NCBI GenBank assembly: GCA_037953625.1
Contig: CM075653.1
Coordinates: 7,192,001 to 7,256,000 of the forward strand
From: Crotalaria pallida
Lineage: Eukaryota; Streptophyta; Magnoliopsida; Fabales; Fabaceae
Length of the DNA stretch: 64,000 nt
Direction of reading: 5' to 3'
Made by a program: the position numbers and the translations under genes. Position 1 is the first letter of the stretch; each line of letters begins with the position of its first letter. Positions 33,506-45,100 of this stretch are shown here, in pieces. The notes under the pieces were generated by a model. It was not told the origin of the DNA. It saw nothing but the letters and a program-made list of their open reading frames with translations, and made no database searches.

Positions 33506-33640
33506 TCTACTATCTATATATAAAAGGATCCCTTTTCGAGGCATCACGTTTGCCGGAGAAATTTTCGAGGCATCACGTTTGTCCCGTGAAGTTTTCCTCA
33601 CACCAGAGAGTGAGTTTGTAGGTAGATAATCATTATTTCT
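33506..33640 (+). mobile_element. Helitron 5' end
   Basis: It starts TCTACTATCTATATATAAAA and continues into CGAGGCATCACGTTTG (present twice). The same features begin the Helitron at 35891. The host base before TC is A, as expected for insertion between A and T. Its own 3' end is not certain; a decayed hairpin at 35776-35792 is one candidate. Confidence 0.6.
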
Positions 33641-33953
33641 AATAAAATTACAATTTAAAATTAAATAATGTATGTAAAATTATTATCCTCAATTATTTGT
33701 TGGAAAAAAAAGTAATCATTGTCCTCAACAAAAGTATTTAAAAAATATTAAAAAAATCTCAAATTTATTTAATCATTATCTGTACGTGAAATCATTATCT
33801 CGATTTGTTAAAAAAAAAGTAATCATTATCCTCAACAAAAATATTAAAAAATTTATAATAGGATCTCACATTCAATTTTACATTTTTTTCACCTTTACAT
33901 CTCTCTAATTCTAATAATTTTGTTCTCCTATTATTTCTTATTTTATATCCTAA

Positions 33954-34130
33954 CTAGCTCTTACCCCGTGCAATGCACGGGTTGTTGATATTTTAATTTT
34001 TTTATATTAAATATTTTAAATTAAAGATTATTATTAGCAACAACTAAAAATAATTATATAAAAAGGTAGGAGTTCAAACCAAACTATACAACGAAATAAC
34101 ATTATCTCTAACCAAAATTACAATTTGAAA
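33954..34130 (-). mobile_element. Helitron 3' end on the minus strand
   Basis: The minus strand ends CCCGTGCATTGCACGGG, then GTAAGAG and CTAG, with T following. This is the hairpin plus CTRR terminus of Helitrons. The next 170 bases are an inverted copy of 37460-37643. The matching 5' end was not found. Confidence 0.75.
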
Positions 34131-34344
34131 TTAAATTAATTATTTAAATTTATATAATCATTATTTATATGTGAAATCATTATCCTCAATTTGTTGAACA
34201 AATCATTATCTTCAACAAAAATATTTTAAAAATATTAAAAAAAATCACTATATATATAATAAGTTCTCCCACTCAATTTTTAAAGTTCTATCTAATTCTA
34301 AGAATTCTCTTCTCCAAATTCTCTCTTTTATTTTTATTTTTTCC

Positions 34345-34542
34345 CTCATTCCTCTACTTAAAGCTCTTAATTTTGATTTTTGAGTGTTTGATGAATTACT
34401 TATTAGATGATGCATATTTTGTTATATTTTTAATTGCCTTTTGTTTATTCCTCTATTTAGAGCTCTTAATTTTTATTTTTGAGTGTTTGATGAATTACTT
34501 ATTAGATGATGCATATTTTGTTATACTTTTAATTGACTTTTG
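34345..34542. repeat. 99-bp tandem duplication upstream of the ATG8 fragment
   Basis: The unit containing AGCTCTTAATTTT, GAGTGTTTGATGAATTAC and GATGCATATTTTGTTATA occurs twice with a period of 99 bases. It probably duplicates the 5' leader of the captured gene. Confidence 0.85.
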
Positions 34543-34564
34543 CTTAATGCCAATTTCAGGAAGA

Positions 34565-34768
34565 ATGACAGCAATGAGTTACTTCAAACAAGAGCATGAC
34601 CTTGGTAATTTGGTTTTTTTTTTTTGAAATTTTGGTAAGTTGTTATACATACTTACTTTGATTATTCTTTGTTGAAAGAATATGCAAATAATTAATCATT
34701 TTCTCTTTTCAAAGAAGAGAAGAGCTAAGGCTCCTAGGATTAGGAAGAAATATCCTGATTGTATTCCG
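34565..34768 (+). pseudogene. Captured ATG8 (autophagy ubiquitin-like protein) 5' fragment
   Basis: Exon 1 (34565-34604) reads MTAMSYFKQEHDLG and exon 2 (34715-34768) KRRAKAPRIRKKYPDCIPV, separated by a GT...AG intron. Family members start with a (K)SSFKLEH-type motif and continue RRAEAxRIREKYPDRIPV, so the match to the first 35 or so residues is strong. The donor is in phase 1, but the available acceptor leaves the second exon out of frame. The ubiquitin-like core and C-terminal Gly needed for lipid conjugation are absent. It lies among Helitron ends and is best read as a transposon-captured fragment, not a working gene. Confidence 0.8.
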
Positions 34769-35890
34769 GTGAGAAATAATTTTGGTGAGTCTTTTGCATG
34801 TTTGAAGAAACAATGTTTTTTGATTTATTTATGATTTTTTTTCCGTTTTTGTCATGAGATAAGATAAATGATGAAAAAGATCAAAATATTTAAATATGAA
34901 CAATAATAATAATAATAATAATAAATGTGATAATTATATTAAAAAATAATATGGTAAAAAAATATTAATTTATCCATCAAATAAATATAAGAAATATCTT
35001 ATAATATTATCCAATAAAAAAAATCAGAATGTATAATTTTGGTTTAATTATATATAATTTTTCATATTAGATGTGATAATTATATTTAAAATATGCTAAA
35101 TTATCATGTCTTATACAATAGAAAATATTTTGATTTATCTTTAAATCTACTCATAATACCATCAAACAAAAAAATATAAAAAGTTTAATTTTCATTTCAC
35201 TCTAATAATTAATCATAATATCATGATAAAACATGTTAATTCATCGATCAAGTAAATAAGGAATACATTAATTTAATACTCATCTATACATATACAAATA
35301 TAATATTAAATATATATAAAAAAAGAGCCAACATTATATTCATAATAAAATGCAATTTGTTAACCAAGATAATCAAAAATAAAAATTTCAATGTCGTCTC
35401 CATGTTCTATGAAATAGTCGATATTCCAATTTATCCTTAAATTTTCTCATAATACCATTAAACTAAAAAGATCAAAATATTTAATTCTGATTTGTTTTTA
35501 ATTATCATAATAAAGTTGATAATCATATAAAAATATTAATTTATCTATTAAATAAATAAGGAAGATCTAATTCTGATTTACTTTTGATTCATCGTAATAA
35601 AGTTAGTAATCATGTAAAAAAATGTTAATTTATCCATTGAATAAATAAGGAAAATCTCAGATAAAAAATGTTATTTTTTATTTATATAAGGAAGTACAAA
35701 ATTTTTCAACGAAGCTCATTTTTTATTGTTGTTTAGTAATAATCTTTACTTTAAAATATTTAAATATTAATAATCCGTGCCTTGCACAGGATAAAAATAA
35801 AAAAGTTTAATTTTGATTTCACTCTAATTAATAAAACATGCTAATTATCGATCAACTAAATAAGGAATACATTAATTTAATATTGATCTA
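34769..35890. other. AT-rich Helitron-derived filler
   Basis: Repeated AT-rich phrases occur (ATTAATTTATCCATCAAATAAATAAGGAA variants several times, CATAATACCATCAAAC), with no coding frame. A decayed terminal hairpin, CCGTGCCTTGCACAGG, lies near 35776-35791. Confidence 0.5.
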
Positions 35891-37643
35891 TCTACTATCT
35901 ACTATACTTATATAAAAAGATCTCTCTTCGAGGCACCACGTTTGTCCGCTTAAGGAATACTCGCACTAGAGCGTTTGTAGGTAAATAACATTATCTCTAA
36001 TCAAAATTATAATTTGAAATTAAATAAATTATCTATATGTGAAATCATTATCCTTACTCATCGAAAATTAAATAAATAATTCAAATTTATTTAATCTTAT
36101 CTGTGAAATCATTATAATCCTTAATTTTAAAATTTATTTAATCTTATCTGTGAAATCATTATCCTTCAAGTGGAGGAGTCCATCCCGACAAAGTAAATAA
36201 TTTGTTTTTTACTGATTGATTCTTCCATTGCGGGTGATGAGTGCATCAAAATCTAATGTTGCATTGTTTCGGGGTGGCTACCATAAACTACTAAGAAAGA
36301 TGATTATTTATTGTTATCTGCACCAATGGCCTATTTAATCACTCAAACAGTGGAAGATGGCGTGTGACAGTGGCCGATATACCCAATCCTACCGTTTTAT
36401 CTTCTTGAGAAATTCAAGCTTTAATTTAAGAAGACTTTATTTATGACCATTGTGACACTATAATAATAGGATTTTATTTTTCTTCTATGATATATTTTGT
36501 CTATTGTAATAGATAAAAATCATTCTATATAAAAATATGATTTGATTTTATGCTTGATGTAAATATATTTTTGTTATTTTATTGCGACAAGAGAACTAAA
36601 ACTATTAATAACAAACCAAATGTAATCATCGTATATAATAATAGGATTTGATTTTCCTTCTATAATATATTTTGTCTATTGTAATAGATAAAAATCATCC
36701 TATATAAAAATAGGATTTGATTTTATGCTTGATGTAAATATTGTTTTTTTATTGTGACAAGAAAATTAAAACTATTAATAACAAACCAAATGTTTTTAAC
36801 AATATTATCTTTCTATTTTTTCTCATATGATATGGACCATTAGTCCGAGATAAATTAATAATTTTAAATATTAATTGCGAAAAAAACTAAAAATTACGTT
36901 GATAAACTAAATTTATGTTTAGTCACTCACACCACTATTAAGATTTATATTATTAATTCTTTTCTATATTATGTTGTTGATTTTTATATTAATTTATGTT
37001 TATATTGTTGAGTTCCATAAAAAAAGTTTTTCTCATATGCATAATTTTTTATTCCTAAGCTCCAATGACAAATACCTAATTGCTCACTAATAGATGACAT
37101 CATCTTTGCAGAAAAATTTAAATCAAAATAATTAGAACGATAATAATAAATTTTTTTACTTGAGATAAGATAATCAATGAAAAATATAAAAATATTTAAT
37201 TATGATTAATAAGAATAAATATGATAATCATATTTAAAAAAACTGCTCCATCCATCACATAAATATATAAGATTTATCTCATAATATCATCAAACAAAAA
37301 ATATCATAATGTTTAATTTTGATTTATCATAATAAAGTCGATAATCATATATAAAAATGTCAATTTATCCATAAAATAAATAAGGAATATGTGAGATAAA
37401 AAGTGATACACTTTTATTCATATCAGGAAGTACAAAATTTATCAACAAGATCATCTAGATTAATTTTTTTTAAGTGTAAAGTTTGGTTTGAACGTCTACC
37501 TTTTTATATAATTATTTTTGGTTGTTGTTTAATAACAATCTTTACTTTATAATACAAATAATAATAATGATCTTTAATTTAAAATATTTAATATAAAAAA
37601 TTAAAATATCAACAACCCGTGCATTGCACGGGGTAAGAGCTAG
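35891..37643 (+). mobile_element. Non-autonomous Helitron
   Basis: The 5' end is TCTACTATCTACTATACTTA. The 3' end has the hairpin CCCGTGCATTGCACGGG (37616-37632) followed by GTAAGAGCTAG and a host T. Length is 1,753 bases. No Rep/helicase is present. A non-repetitive stretch at about 36140-36420 may be captured sequence, but no gene was recognised. An internal 175-base tandem duplication begins at 36461. Confidence 0.82.
36461..36795. repeat. Tandem duplication, about 175-bp period
   Basis: Copies start at 36461 and 36636 with TAATAATAGGATTT and share TATTTTGTCTATTGTAATAG and TAACAAACCAAATG. Confidence 0.85.
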
Positions 37644-38771
37644 TTAGGGAATAGGGACAATATTAATTACAATACTTTATCTCATCCTTACTTTGAAACA
37701 TTTACTTGATCTTCTCCGGGTAAAGATTTTTTTTAGACAAATTCATGTCTATCAAGGAAAATAATTAATTTGATTAATAATTATTTAAGAGTTAAACTCA
37801 TTTCGGTGATTTCTATAATTATTATTATGAATATAAAAAGTGTTGAATAAATAAAAATATTGATGAAAATATGTAATTAAATATTACTAAAAATTAGAAA
37901 ACCTTTAATATAAGAGATTTTCGGGATTTGTTTTTATCATATTTATAATATCTTATTTTTAAAATTTTCAACCTCTTTTTTTAGCTAAAACCCCATTTTT
38001 AATGCAAAAAGAATTAGAATAATACTCCATTTTTCACTCCCCATCCCATTTTCCATAGTAAATATGAAGCTACCAGCCCATCACATACAGTTGCCACCAT
38101 CTCAACCGGCAATGGCTGAATCACCACCATTCCACCATTGTTGTCATGTCACAACAAAACAATGGCATCTCGGATTACAAACAACTATATGGCATGAAAC
38201 CAACGCTGCCTTCTCCATCTGGAACCATATTAACAACCCAAAAACCATAACATTAAAAACGTTGGAGGAACGAGAACTCCAAACATTGTCACCATCCAAA
38301 TAACAACTCAGAGCATGTTTAGTTAGACTTTCAAAAATTAATTTTGACCCTAAAATCATGTTGGACCAGAAGCAACTGTTAATAGCGTTAACATTTCGGA
38401 ATTGATTCTGGTCTAAATCACCACAGAAACAGACATGCACTCAAACATTGTCAATAGCTGATCAGTGATCTCAGTCCTGATAAGCTAAACATGGGCCAAA
38501 GTTGCCCTACATCCTTTTTTCCACATTTCACCACCATTGTATAGAAGTGAAGGAAGAGGTGTAGGAGAATTGGAAGATGCAGGGGGAAAGAATTTGGCTA
38601 TTGGTGGAATGGGATTTGGAAGGGTTTGGGAAAAAAAAAAAAAAGGACAGTAGGTAAAGGTAAAGGTAGTTTTGAGATTGATAGGTAAAGGTAGTTTTGA
38701 GATTGATTGTCTTAAATTTTGCGGTTCAATTCCAAGAATAACGGGGATGATTGACATCTAACACGGAAAAA
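37644..38771. other. Gene-free DNA, possible small MITE
   Basis: No gene is supported. At 38312-38452 the ends GAGCATGTTTAGTTAGAC and CAGACATGCACTCAAAC are weakly inverted and may bound a decayed MITE. At 38655-38705 the phrase TAGGTAAAGGTAGTTTTGAG is repeated in tandem. Confidence 0.4.
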
Positions 38772-38905
38772 TTAGTTTTTATCCCGTGTAATGCATATAT
38801 TATTAACATTTTAAATCCTTTTTTATTAAATATTTTTTAAGCTCAAAATTATCATTAAACAATAATAAAAAAGAGTTATATAAAAAGATAGAGACTTAAA
38901 TTGAC
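38772..38905 (-). mobile_element. Decayed Helitron 3' end
   Basis: TTTTATCCCGTGTAATGCAT followed by ATTATTAACATTTTAAATCC and TTATATAAAAAGATAG parallels the minus-strand terminus at 33954-34130, with the hairpin partly lost. Confidence 0.55.
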
Positions 38906-38936
38906 GACTATCTCAAAAGAAGTTCAGTTTTATTTA

Positions 38937-39629
38937 GAGTTTTACTTTTTGACCCCATTATCGAAATTTTGGCCCCCATTTCGTATTTTTATGAACAAAA
39001 TTGCTCTAGGTGGGTTTTAAATTTTCATCATCCAAAAAACGGAAACTGGTTTCCGTTCACCATGAGACGGAAAAATTCCGTTGAGCATGAGACGAAAAAA
39101 TCACGAACTTCCAAATCAGGAAAACAGAGACAAGTAAAAGCTAGTAAACGAGCGAGTCTAAGGAACAATGGTAGTGCATCAACATAGTTCGACAAATTCC
39201 AAGGGCTCTACTTCCCTGTGACCAAGATTTCATGCTTGTATCTGGCCCATGTTTCTCCACAAGGAAAGCCATGAAGTTCGTGAGCAGCTCTAACAATCCA
39301 CGTGGCGGTATTGTCTGATTTACGGCAATTCTATCAAATATTGGGAAGAAATAAACCAACTTATAATCCAATGTCACTTTTGGAAGCAAATGCTCATCAA
39401 ATTTCTGAAGTAAGCACTCACCCAGATGCTTTTGACAGGAGAGTAAGCGGTCAACAAAAGCAACAACTATAGGGGCTATGCCAGACGGAATTTTTTCGTC
39501 TCATAGTTAACGGAAATCAGTTCCCGTATTTTGGAAAACGGAAATTTAAAATGCATTGAGGATAATTTTGTCCATAAAAATATGAAATAGGGGCCAAAAT
39601 TTCGACAATGAGACCGAAAAGTAAAACTC
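38937..39629. mobile_element. TIR element carrying a gene fragment, with 8-bp target duplication
   Basis: The left end is GAGTTTTACTTTTTGACCCC and the right end, inverted, GAGTTTTACTTTTCGGTCTC. Arms stay similar for about 125 bases, including AAATTTTGGCCCC and ACGGAAACTGGTTTCCGTT. The identical 8-bp flanks TTTATTTA (38929-38936 and 39630-39637) mark insertion. The TSD length fits hAT and the long arms fit Mutator, so the superfamily is left open. Confidence 0.85.
39165..39480 (-). pseudogene. Captured gene fragment resembling AP-5 complex subunit beta
   Basis: About 105 codons run without a stop from GIAPIVVAFVDRLL to GICRTMLMHYHC. In between are LLPKVTLDYKLVYFFPIFDR, PPRGLLELLTNFM and EKHGPDTSMKSWSQGSRALG. 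I recall this HEAT-like segment from the plant AP-5 beta adaptin-like protein (endosomal sorting); that identification is from memory. It starts and stops inside the TIR element, has no Met start or splice context, and is a piece of a much longer protein. Confidence 0.6.
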
Positions 39630-39683
39630 TTTATTTAAGAAAGCTCGTGTCACACTAAATTTGCAAAACCTAGGGCATACACG

Positions 39684-40396
39684 TAGGCCCGACCCTGGGT
39701 AGGGGCTTTGAGGGCGATCGCCCAGGGCCCAAAAATTTTAGGGGCCCCTAATATTTTTAATAATATTATTATTTAAAAAATTATAATTATATATATTTTC
39801 TGTATTTCAATTATTAATGGTTTTTAGCATAATATTTTTTTTTCACTTGCTCATCACTTGACTTATAAATAAATGAACTAATAAATTTTATTTTTATAAC
39901 TAACTCCCTCACTCCCTAAATATAACGACATTTTGAGAATTTTATTTTATCCTTATTTATAAGACCTTATATCAATTTTCAAAGATAATTAACTATTTTT
40001 TTCCACAAACTCCCCTAGCTATTTATTCAACATTTTTTAGATTCTCAATAATTCTTATAATAAAGGTAGTTCTGGAAAAAAAATACTATCAAATGCTCAC
40101 ATTTACAATGAAATTAACTAAAATAACCAACTTTCTTAATGGATATGAATTCAACTAAAAAGGTCTTGTATATAATGACAAAAGGACTAACATGAAAAAA
40201 GGTTTTTATTACCTATATTAACTTTTTTATTTTATTTCAGCTCTATTTTAATAATACCTAATTTTATTGTTGTTTTAATTGATTAAGTATATAAATATTT
40301 CATGTTTTAATTAAATTATTTTTAATATTTTTTTTATGAATTAGGGCCCATAATTTTTTTCGTCCCTGAACCTAAAATAGGTTAGGACCGGGCCTG
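39684..40396. mobile_element. hAT-type non-autonomous element with 8-bp TSD
   Basis: The left end is TAGGCCCGACCCTGG. The right end, inverted, is CAGGCCCGGTCCTAACC. The flanks CATACACG (39676-39683) and CATACACG (40397-40404) are identical. Subterminal GGGCGATCGCCCAGGGCCC and AGGGCCCATAA motifs are present. No transposase is seen. Confidence 0.85.
39900..40195. mobile_element. Decayed Stowaway-like MITE nested in the hAT element
   Basis: It opens TAACTCCCTCACTCCCTAAA and carries the usual Stowaway interior (TTATTTATAAGACC, TTTTTCCACAAACTCCCCTA). It ends near GTCTTGTATATAATGAC without a clean terminus. Confidence 0.5.
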
Positions 40397-40484
40397 CATA
40401 CACGCAACATAATAGCTAGGCAAGGCCCAACATTGTTGTTGTGTATCCATGTATAGCAAGGTCGGCAACATTGGTCCTCCACAT

Positions 40485-41766
40485 GGGCTTTTATTTTGCC
40501 ACCCCAAGGTCTATGGATGCCACCCCATATGTATAAAATATACCTATGTCCTTTTTTAAAAAATAACTTTTAATACGGGTCGTAAGAGGTACTTACGACC
40601 TGAAGGTCGTAGCACCCCTTTACGACATTTTAAAAACTAAGTTTTAACACGGATCGTAAACAGATGTTACGACCTAAGATTTTTAACAGGTCGTAAATGA
40701 GTGTTACGACTTTATGGTCGTAACAATCACATATGACCACTTTATAGAAATAGATTTGTTTTTTTATTGCACAGAAAAGATTCAATAGATACGCATAGAA
40801 ATGAACTTTCTTTCATGCCCCTTATGCACCTTGAGAAATTAGGTTCCATGATGTACCATATTATTTCAACCATGATATATGTTAAATTTCAATGGGTATA
40901 AAGCATAATCTGCGGTTAAAAAAAAAACATCATCTGCAACTTGATTACTATGTTCAGTTGAAATTTATGCAAAAAACCCCATATGAATATTCTTCCACAT
41001 CTTAAAACCTGTCTTCCCATCTCTTCTTTCCCCTCTCCCTCCTGCCACCACTACCAGTTCATCATGCCTCGTCAATCATGTATGCACCCCTGTAGTTGAT
41101 CTTCAGATTGTGGGTCAATTACTGGCTTCTATGAGCTCTTGGGAACTTTCCGTAGAGAAAGAGTGATTTGCAAACATGTGGCGTTTGCTCAAAAACTTAC
41201 AACTTACGAGTAGAAATCTTAGCGCATCGAAAAAATAATTGCAAGTAATGACCTTGTTGTACTTTCTATCGTTATTTGGAGACATGCCGCCTAAAATGCT
41301 CTGAAAGCTAAAATGTATTCTAATAATAGCTAGAAACATAACATCAAAGATCGTGGGCAGTGAATTTGATGATGATGCTATTGTACTACTATTTATCATT
41401 ATAGAGATTGAGGGCGTCGTACTAAAGGTCCAAGGTTGGACTCTAGTTCCGGTGGGAAAAACTCCTTTGCAACGGAGAAAATGAACGATGCAAGACAACG
41501 GAGTAAAGTGGTCGTATGTGACTGTTACGACCATAAAGTCGTAACACTCATCTACGACCGGTTAAAAATCTTAGGTCGTAACACCTGTTTACGACCCGTG
41601 TTAAAATTTAGTTTTTAAAATGTCGTAAGGGGGTGCTACGACCTTCAGGTCGTAAGTATCTCTTACTACCCGTATTAAAAGTTGTTTTTTTAAAAAGGAC
41701 ATAATAGATATATTTTATACATATGAGGTGACATCCATAGACACTGGGGTGACAAAATAAAAACCC
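40485..41766. mobile_element. Mutator-type long-TIR element, copy 2, with 9-bp TSD
   Basis: The 9-bp flanks CCTCCACAT (40476-40484 and 41767-41775) are identical. The TIRs of about 250 bases start GGGCTTTTATTTTGCCACC and, inverted, GGGTTTTTATTTTGTCACC. They contain repeated GGTCGTA/TACGACC motifs that themselves pair locally. No transposase is present. The centre (40780-41490) may be captured sequence. Confidence 0.9.
41115..41534 (-). other. Unassigned 139-codon frame inside the Mutator-type element
   Basis: The frame lies in the non-TIR centre of the element and partly extends into the right arm. No family is recognised. Higher sequence complexity than the flanks makes a captured host fragment possible. 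Confidence 0.25.
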
Positions 41767-41775
41767 CCTCCACAT

Positions 41776-42112
41776 AAATCAAATCATTTGCAATTTATAT
41801 CTCTATGACTCTATCTATCCCAAAGAGAAGCTGCGTATATACATTCCCTACCGGCCTTAATTACCTTTGCTTCACTTTGATGATAAATCATTCAACACTT
41901 GTGATATGTTTGGTTTATTTCTACACGAGTGGAAGTAGTAGTAGACCCAGATAAATTAGATTCTTGCAATGCACAATTCTCAGCCATACAAAACAAATTT
42001 ACCCATACAATTTTTGTTTTTTTGGTGAACAATTTACCCATACAACTTTTTTCTTTTTTGAATGATCGGTCATTTTCTCTATGACTATTATTAACGAATC
42101 ATACTAGAAGAG
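41776..42112. other. Gene-free spacer
   Basis: No gene, repeat array or promoter can be supported here. Confidence 0.5.
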
Positions 42113-42117
42113 CACTG

Positions 42118-45100
42118 TGATAGGAAGCAAGGAGCTTACCTACCAAGAACTAAAGAAAATAATACTTAAAGAATAAAGAATAACAAATGCTAATAAACTT
42201 CTTTCATATTTTTCATTCATTTGATAATGGTGGCTACAAAGACTTAAGTAGGAAATAATAAACCCTAAAATGATAGTAGGCCATACAAGTGGCACAATTT
42301 TAGGAAATAGGAATATTCTAGAAAATATACTAATAATTGATAATTATAATAATTATTAAAAGATCTAAATAAATAATTATCCTATCCCTTTTCTCCAAGT
42401 GGGCCAAACATTCCATTTTACCACTATTTGATCCCACTTCCTATTATTGTCAACCCCTTGAAGACCAACCTTGTCCTCAACGTTGAAAGCATTAGAAATT
42501 ATATCTTGCCAACATAAAACTTGGTCAATTCTCTGTTCATGGTTAGGCCCAATAATCATAAGCTTTCCATCATCTATAAAATCAAACAATAAATTTTGTC
42601 CAAAATATTGAGCTGCATGATGTGCACCCAAAATTTCAATTTCCCACTGGTAAAATGCACCGAAGAAGGTTTCATAATTTCTAGGGATATGTTGTTGGGC
42701 CAAATAGGTGTTTGAAGACATGATATTTGGAATTTGAAGCCCATAAACCAATTTGCCTTTGACTGCACGTGGAGTAAACAGAGACTTGTCCAAAGTTAAT
42801 ATAGTCTCATTTGATATTGCCATGTGGCGTGACATGATTGGTGTATTAAGGAGCACACAGATTGTGCTTTCTTTGGATGGCTGAGATTGCTCTATCTCTT
42901 GAATGAGTGGATGTGATTGTACCATCTTTTTTCCAAAAAAAATTCTCAGATCCAGCATCTTTTGCTCTTGTCGTTAGAACCCATGGTGGCCTCCATTGTC
43001 GAACATGGTGGCAGGTGGAGTTTACTCCTTGTGATGGTTTTCTTGGTGGATCTCGCGGTGGAAGGGATGGTTCTCGCGGAGGAGCTTGTATCAGCTGTGG
43101 TGTCTGGCGGCCGAGAGTGGTCGACTGCAACATGAGTGAGGGTGACTTAGTGGTTGTTGGCTGTAGGGCGGTGGTACCCGGTGGAGGCATCATGGGTACC
43201 AGTGAAACTCGTGAGGGAGATGGTGGAGGGTCAGTATTTCTCCCGTTCAGCGACACTGAACCCGTTGGAGGAGGCGACGACGCCGGCGGTGTGGTTGTCG
43301 CCGGCGGAGGCGTCACAGTGGCTGGTGTGGGTGGTTGCGGTGAGTCGATGGTTGACGGCGACGGAGGAGGTGGTGTGCTTGGTGGAGATCGTGACAGTGG
43401 AAGTGACGGCAGCGAGGGAGGTGGTGTCCGCGGTGGCTCCCGACGAGGCAGGGCTCTCCTCTCCTCTCTCTGCTTGTTCTCGCCGGAGGCTAAGCCCGGC
43501 GGCGGTGGTACCATTTCCAGCGATGGCAGAGCTTGAGCCGGTGACCGCGGTGAAGGAGTAGAGCTCCTCTCTGTCTTGCTTGAGTCGATAGCCAGCGGCA
43601 ACGGTGGAGTATGAAATGGAGGACCATTTTCCAGATCTAGTATTGCCTTTTGTTCCTCCCTATTTTCATCACTGTTTTTCACTTCCAGAGCACATGTATC
43701 ATCGGTAGCACTAGAAAGGAGAAGGTGTTTGGTTGCTAGATCTGCTTTCAACTTGAGGAGAATCTCTTTGATATCAGCAAGGGGATCTGCAACCGGAGTG
43801 TTGCTCAATGGAGTTTTAGTTGGTGGCTGCGATGGGATTTCATTTGAGTATTCTTTGGTGAATATGTTGTAGTAGTATTTTCTCCCATCAGGATATGAAA
43901 ATTCTTGCCACTGCTGTGACTGAGGGTGAGAAGGGTAGGAGTAGCCTAAGGGTGAGGACAAGGTTGAAGAAATGCTTAAATTTCTTTATTGGGCTTAAAA
44001 ATTTTGTAAATTTATTATTAGTTGGCCTAACAAAATAATTTGTTTCAAATTTTGAACTGGACTCCAGGTGTGGGGTATCGAAAAATCCTTGATGCATATT
44101 AGTCCCCTCATACCCGTATGGCCTTAAAGCTGGGAAGAATTGATTTCCTAATAAATCCACCAGCTTGGTTTTATGTGGGTCCCATGCATATGTGATGAAA
44201 GACTCTTGATGAGAATCCAAGGGCTCTTGTTGCATCACCCTTAGTGAATTGTTAGCTGTTCTCCATCCAAAGAGAGCAAAGCTGTCAAGACCATTTTGTT
44301 TTCTCTCCAACGAAGATTCGAATGCTTCATGCCCCATTTTGGTCTCTCTTACCAACATAGCTTTCACACTATTAGCAACTTCAAGGGGACTTTCTGCATT
44401 AAAGCTTAAAATTTTAAAAGTAACGAGTTGCCCTTTCTCCTTCTTCATTATCGCACCAGAGGCGATGACTAGTGGCGGAGACGGCGGTTTCCATGGTGGA
44501 GCTCGCGGCGGAGAAAAGGGTGTCGAAGGAGGCTTCCTCGGTGGTGTCCACAGCGAAGTTCGCGGTGGTGACAGCGGTGGCTGGTGACTGGGCTCGGAGG
44601 TCTCGTCCTCATTCTTCTTGTTAATTTCGTAGGCTAAGTCCGGCGACGGTGGCCTCCAAGGTGGATCTCGCGGTGGAAGAAAGGGTGCCCTCGGCGGCGA
44701 TCGTGGCTGTGACAGAGATGCCCAAGGCGGAGCATGCATCGGGCGCGACGGAGTGTTGGTTCCATGGTGGTTTTCACCCTCATCTTTCTCACATCTCTGG
44801 TCATGGGGTGATGCTGGCGTTGACCACGGTGGCCACAGCGAAGCACGCAACATCGACGGCAAGACCCAAGGTGGAGCACGTGACGGTGACTGCGACAAGG
44901 GTGGAGGTCGCGACGATGAAGGTGCCTTTCACGGTGGCGCACAAACGTTCTTAGCCCGGTAGAGAGGTGGTTGACGGTGAAATCGCTGGTGGCCCCTCGT
45001 TTGGTGTCGGTTGAGGGATCGACGGTGCTTCATCGGTCGGTGGTAAAGGGATAGGAGTTTCCTATTTTTCTTCTTTTTCTGTTTTTGCTTTTGTTTGTAG

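Noticed and set aside
34373..34627. 84-codon hydrophobic ORF as a membrane protein gene
   Set aside because: The hydrophobic part is the translated 99-bp duplicated leader; only the last part encodes the ATG8-like start.
42907..43561. Plus-strand Gly/Val-rich open frames of 135-209 codons
   Set aside because: They are antisense to the proline-rich frame of the LTR element; codon bias of Pro repeats creates open frames on the other strand.
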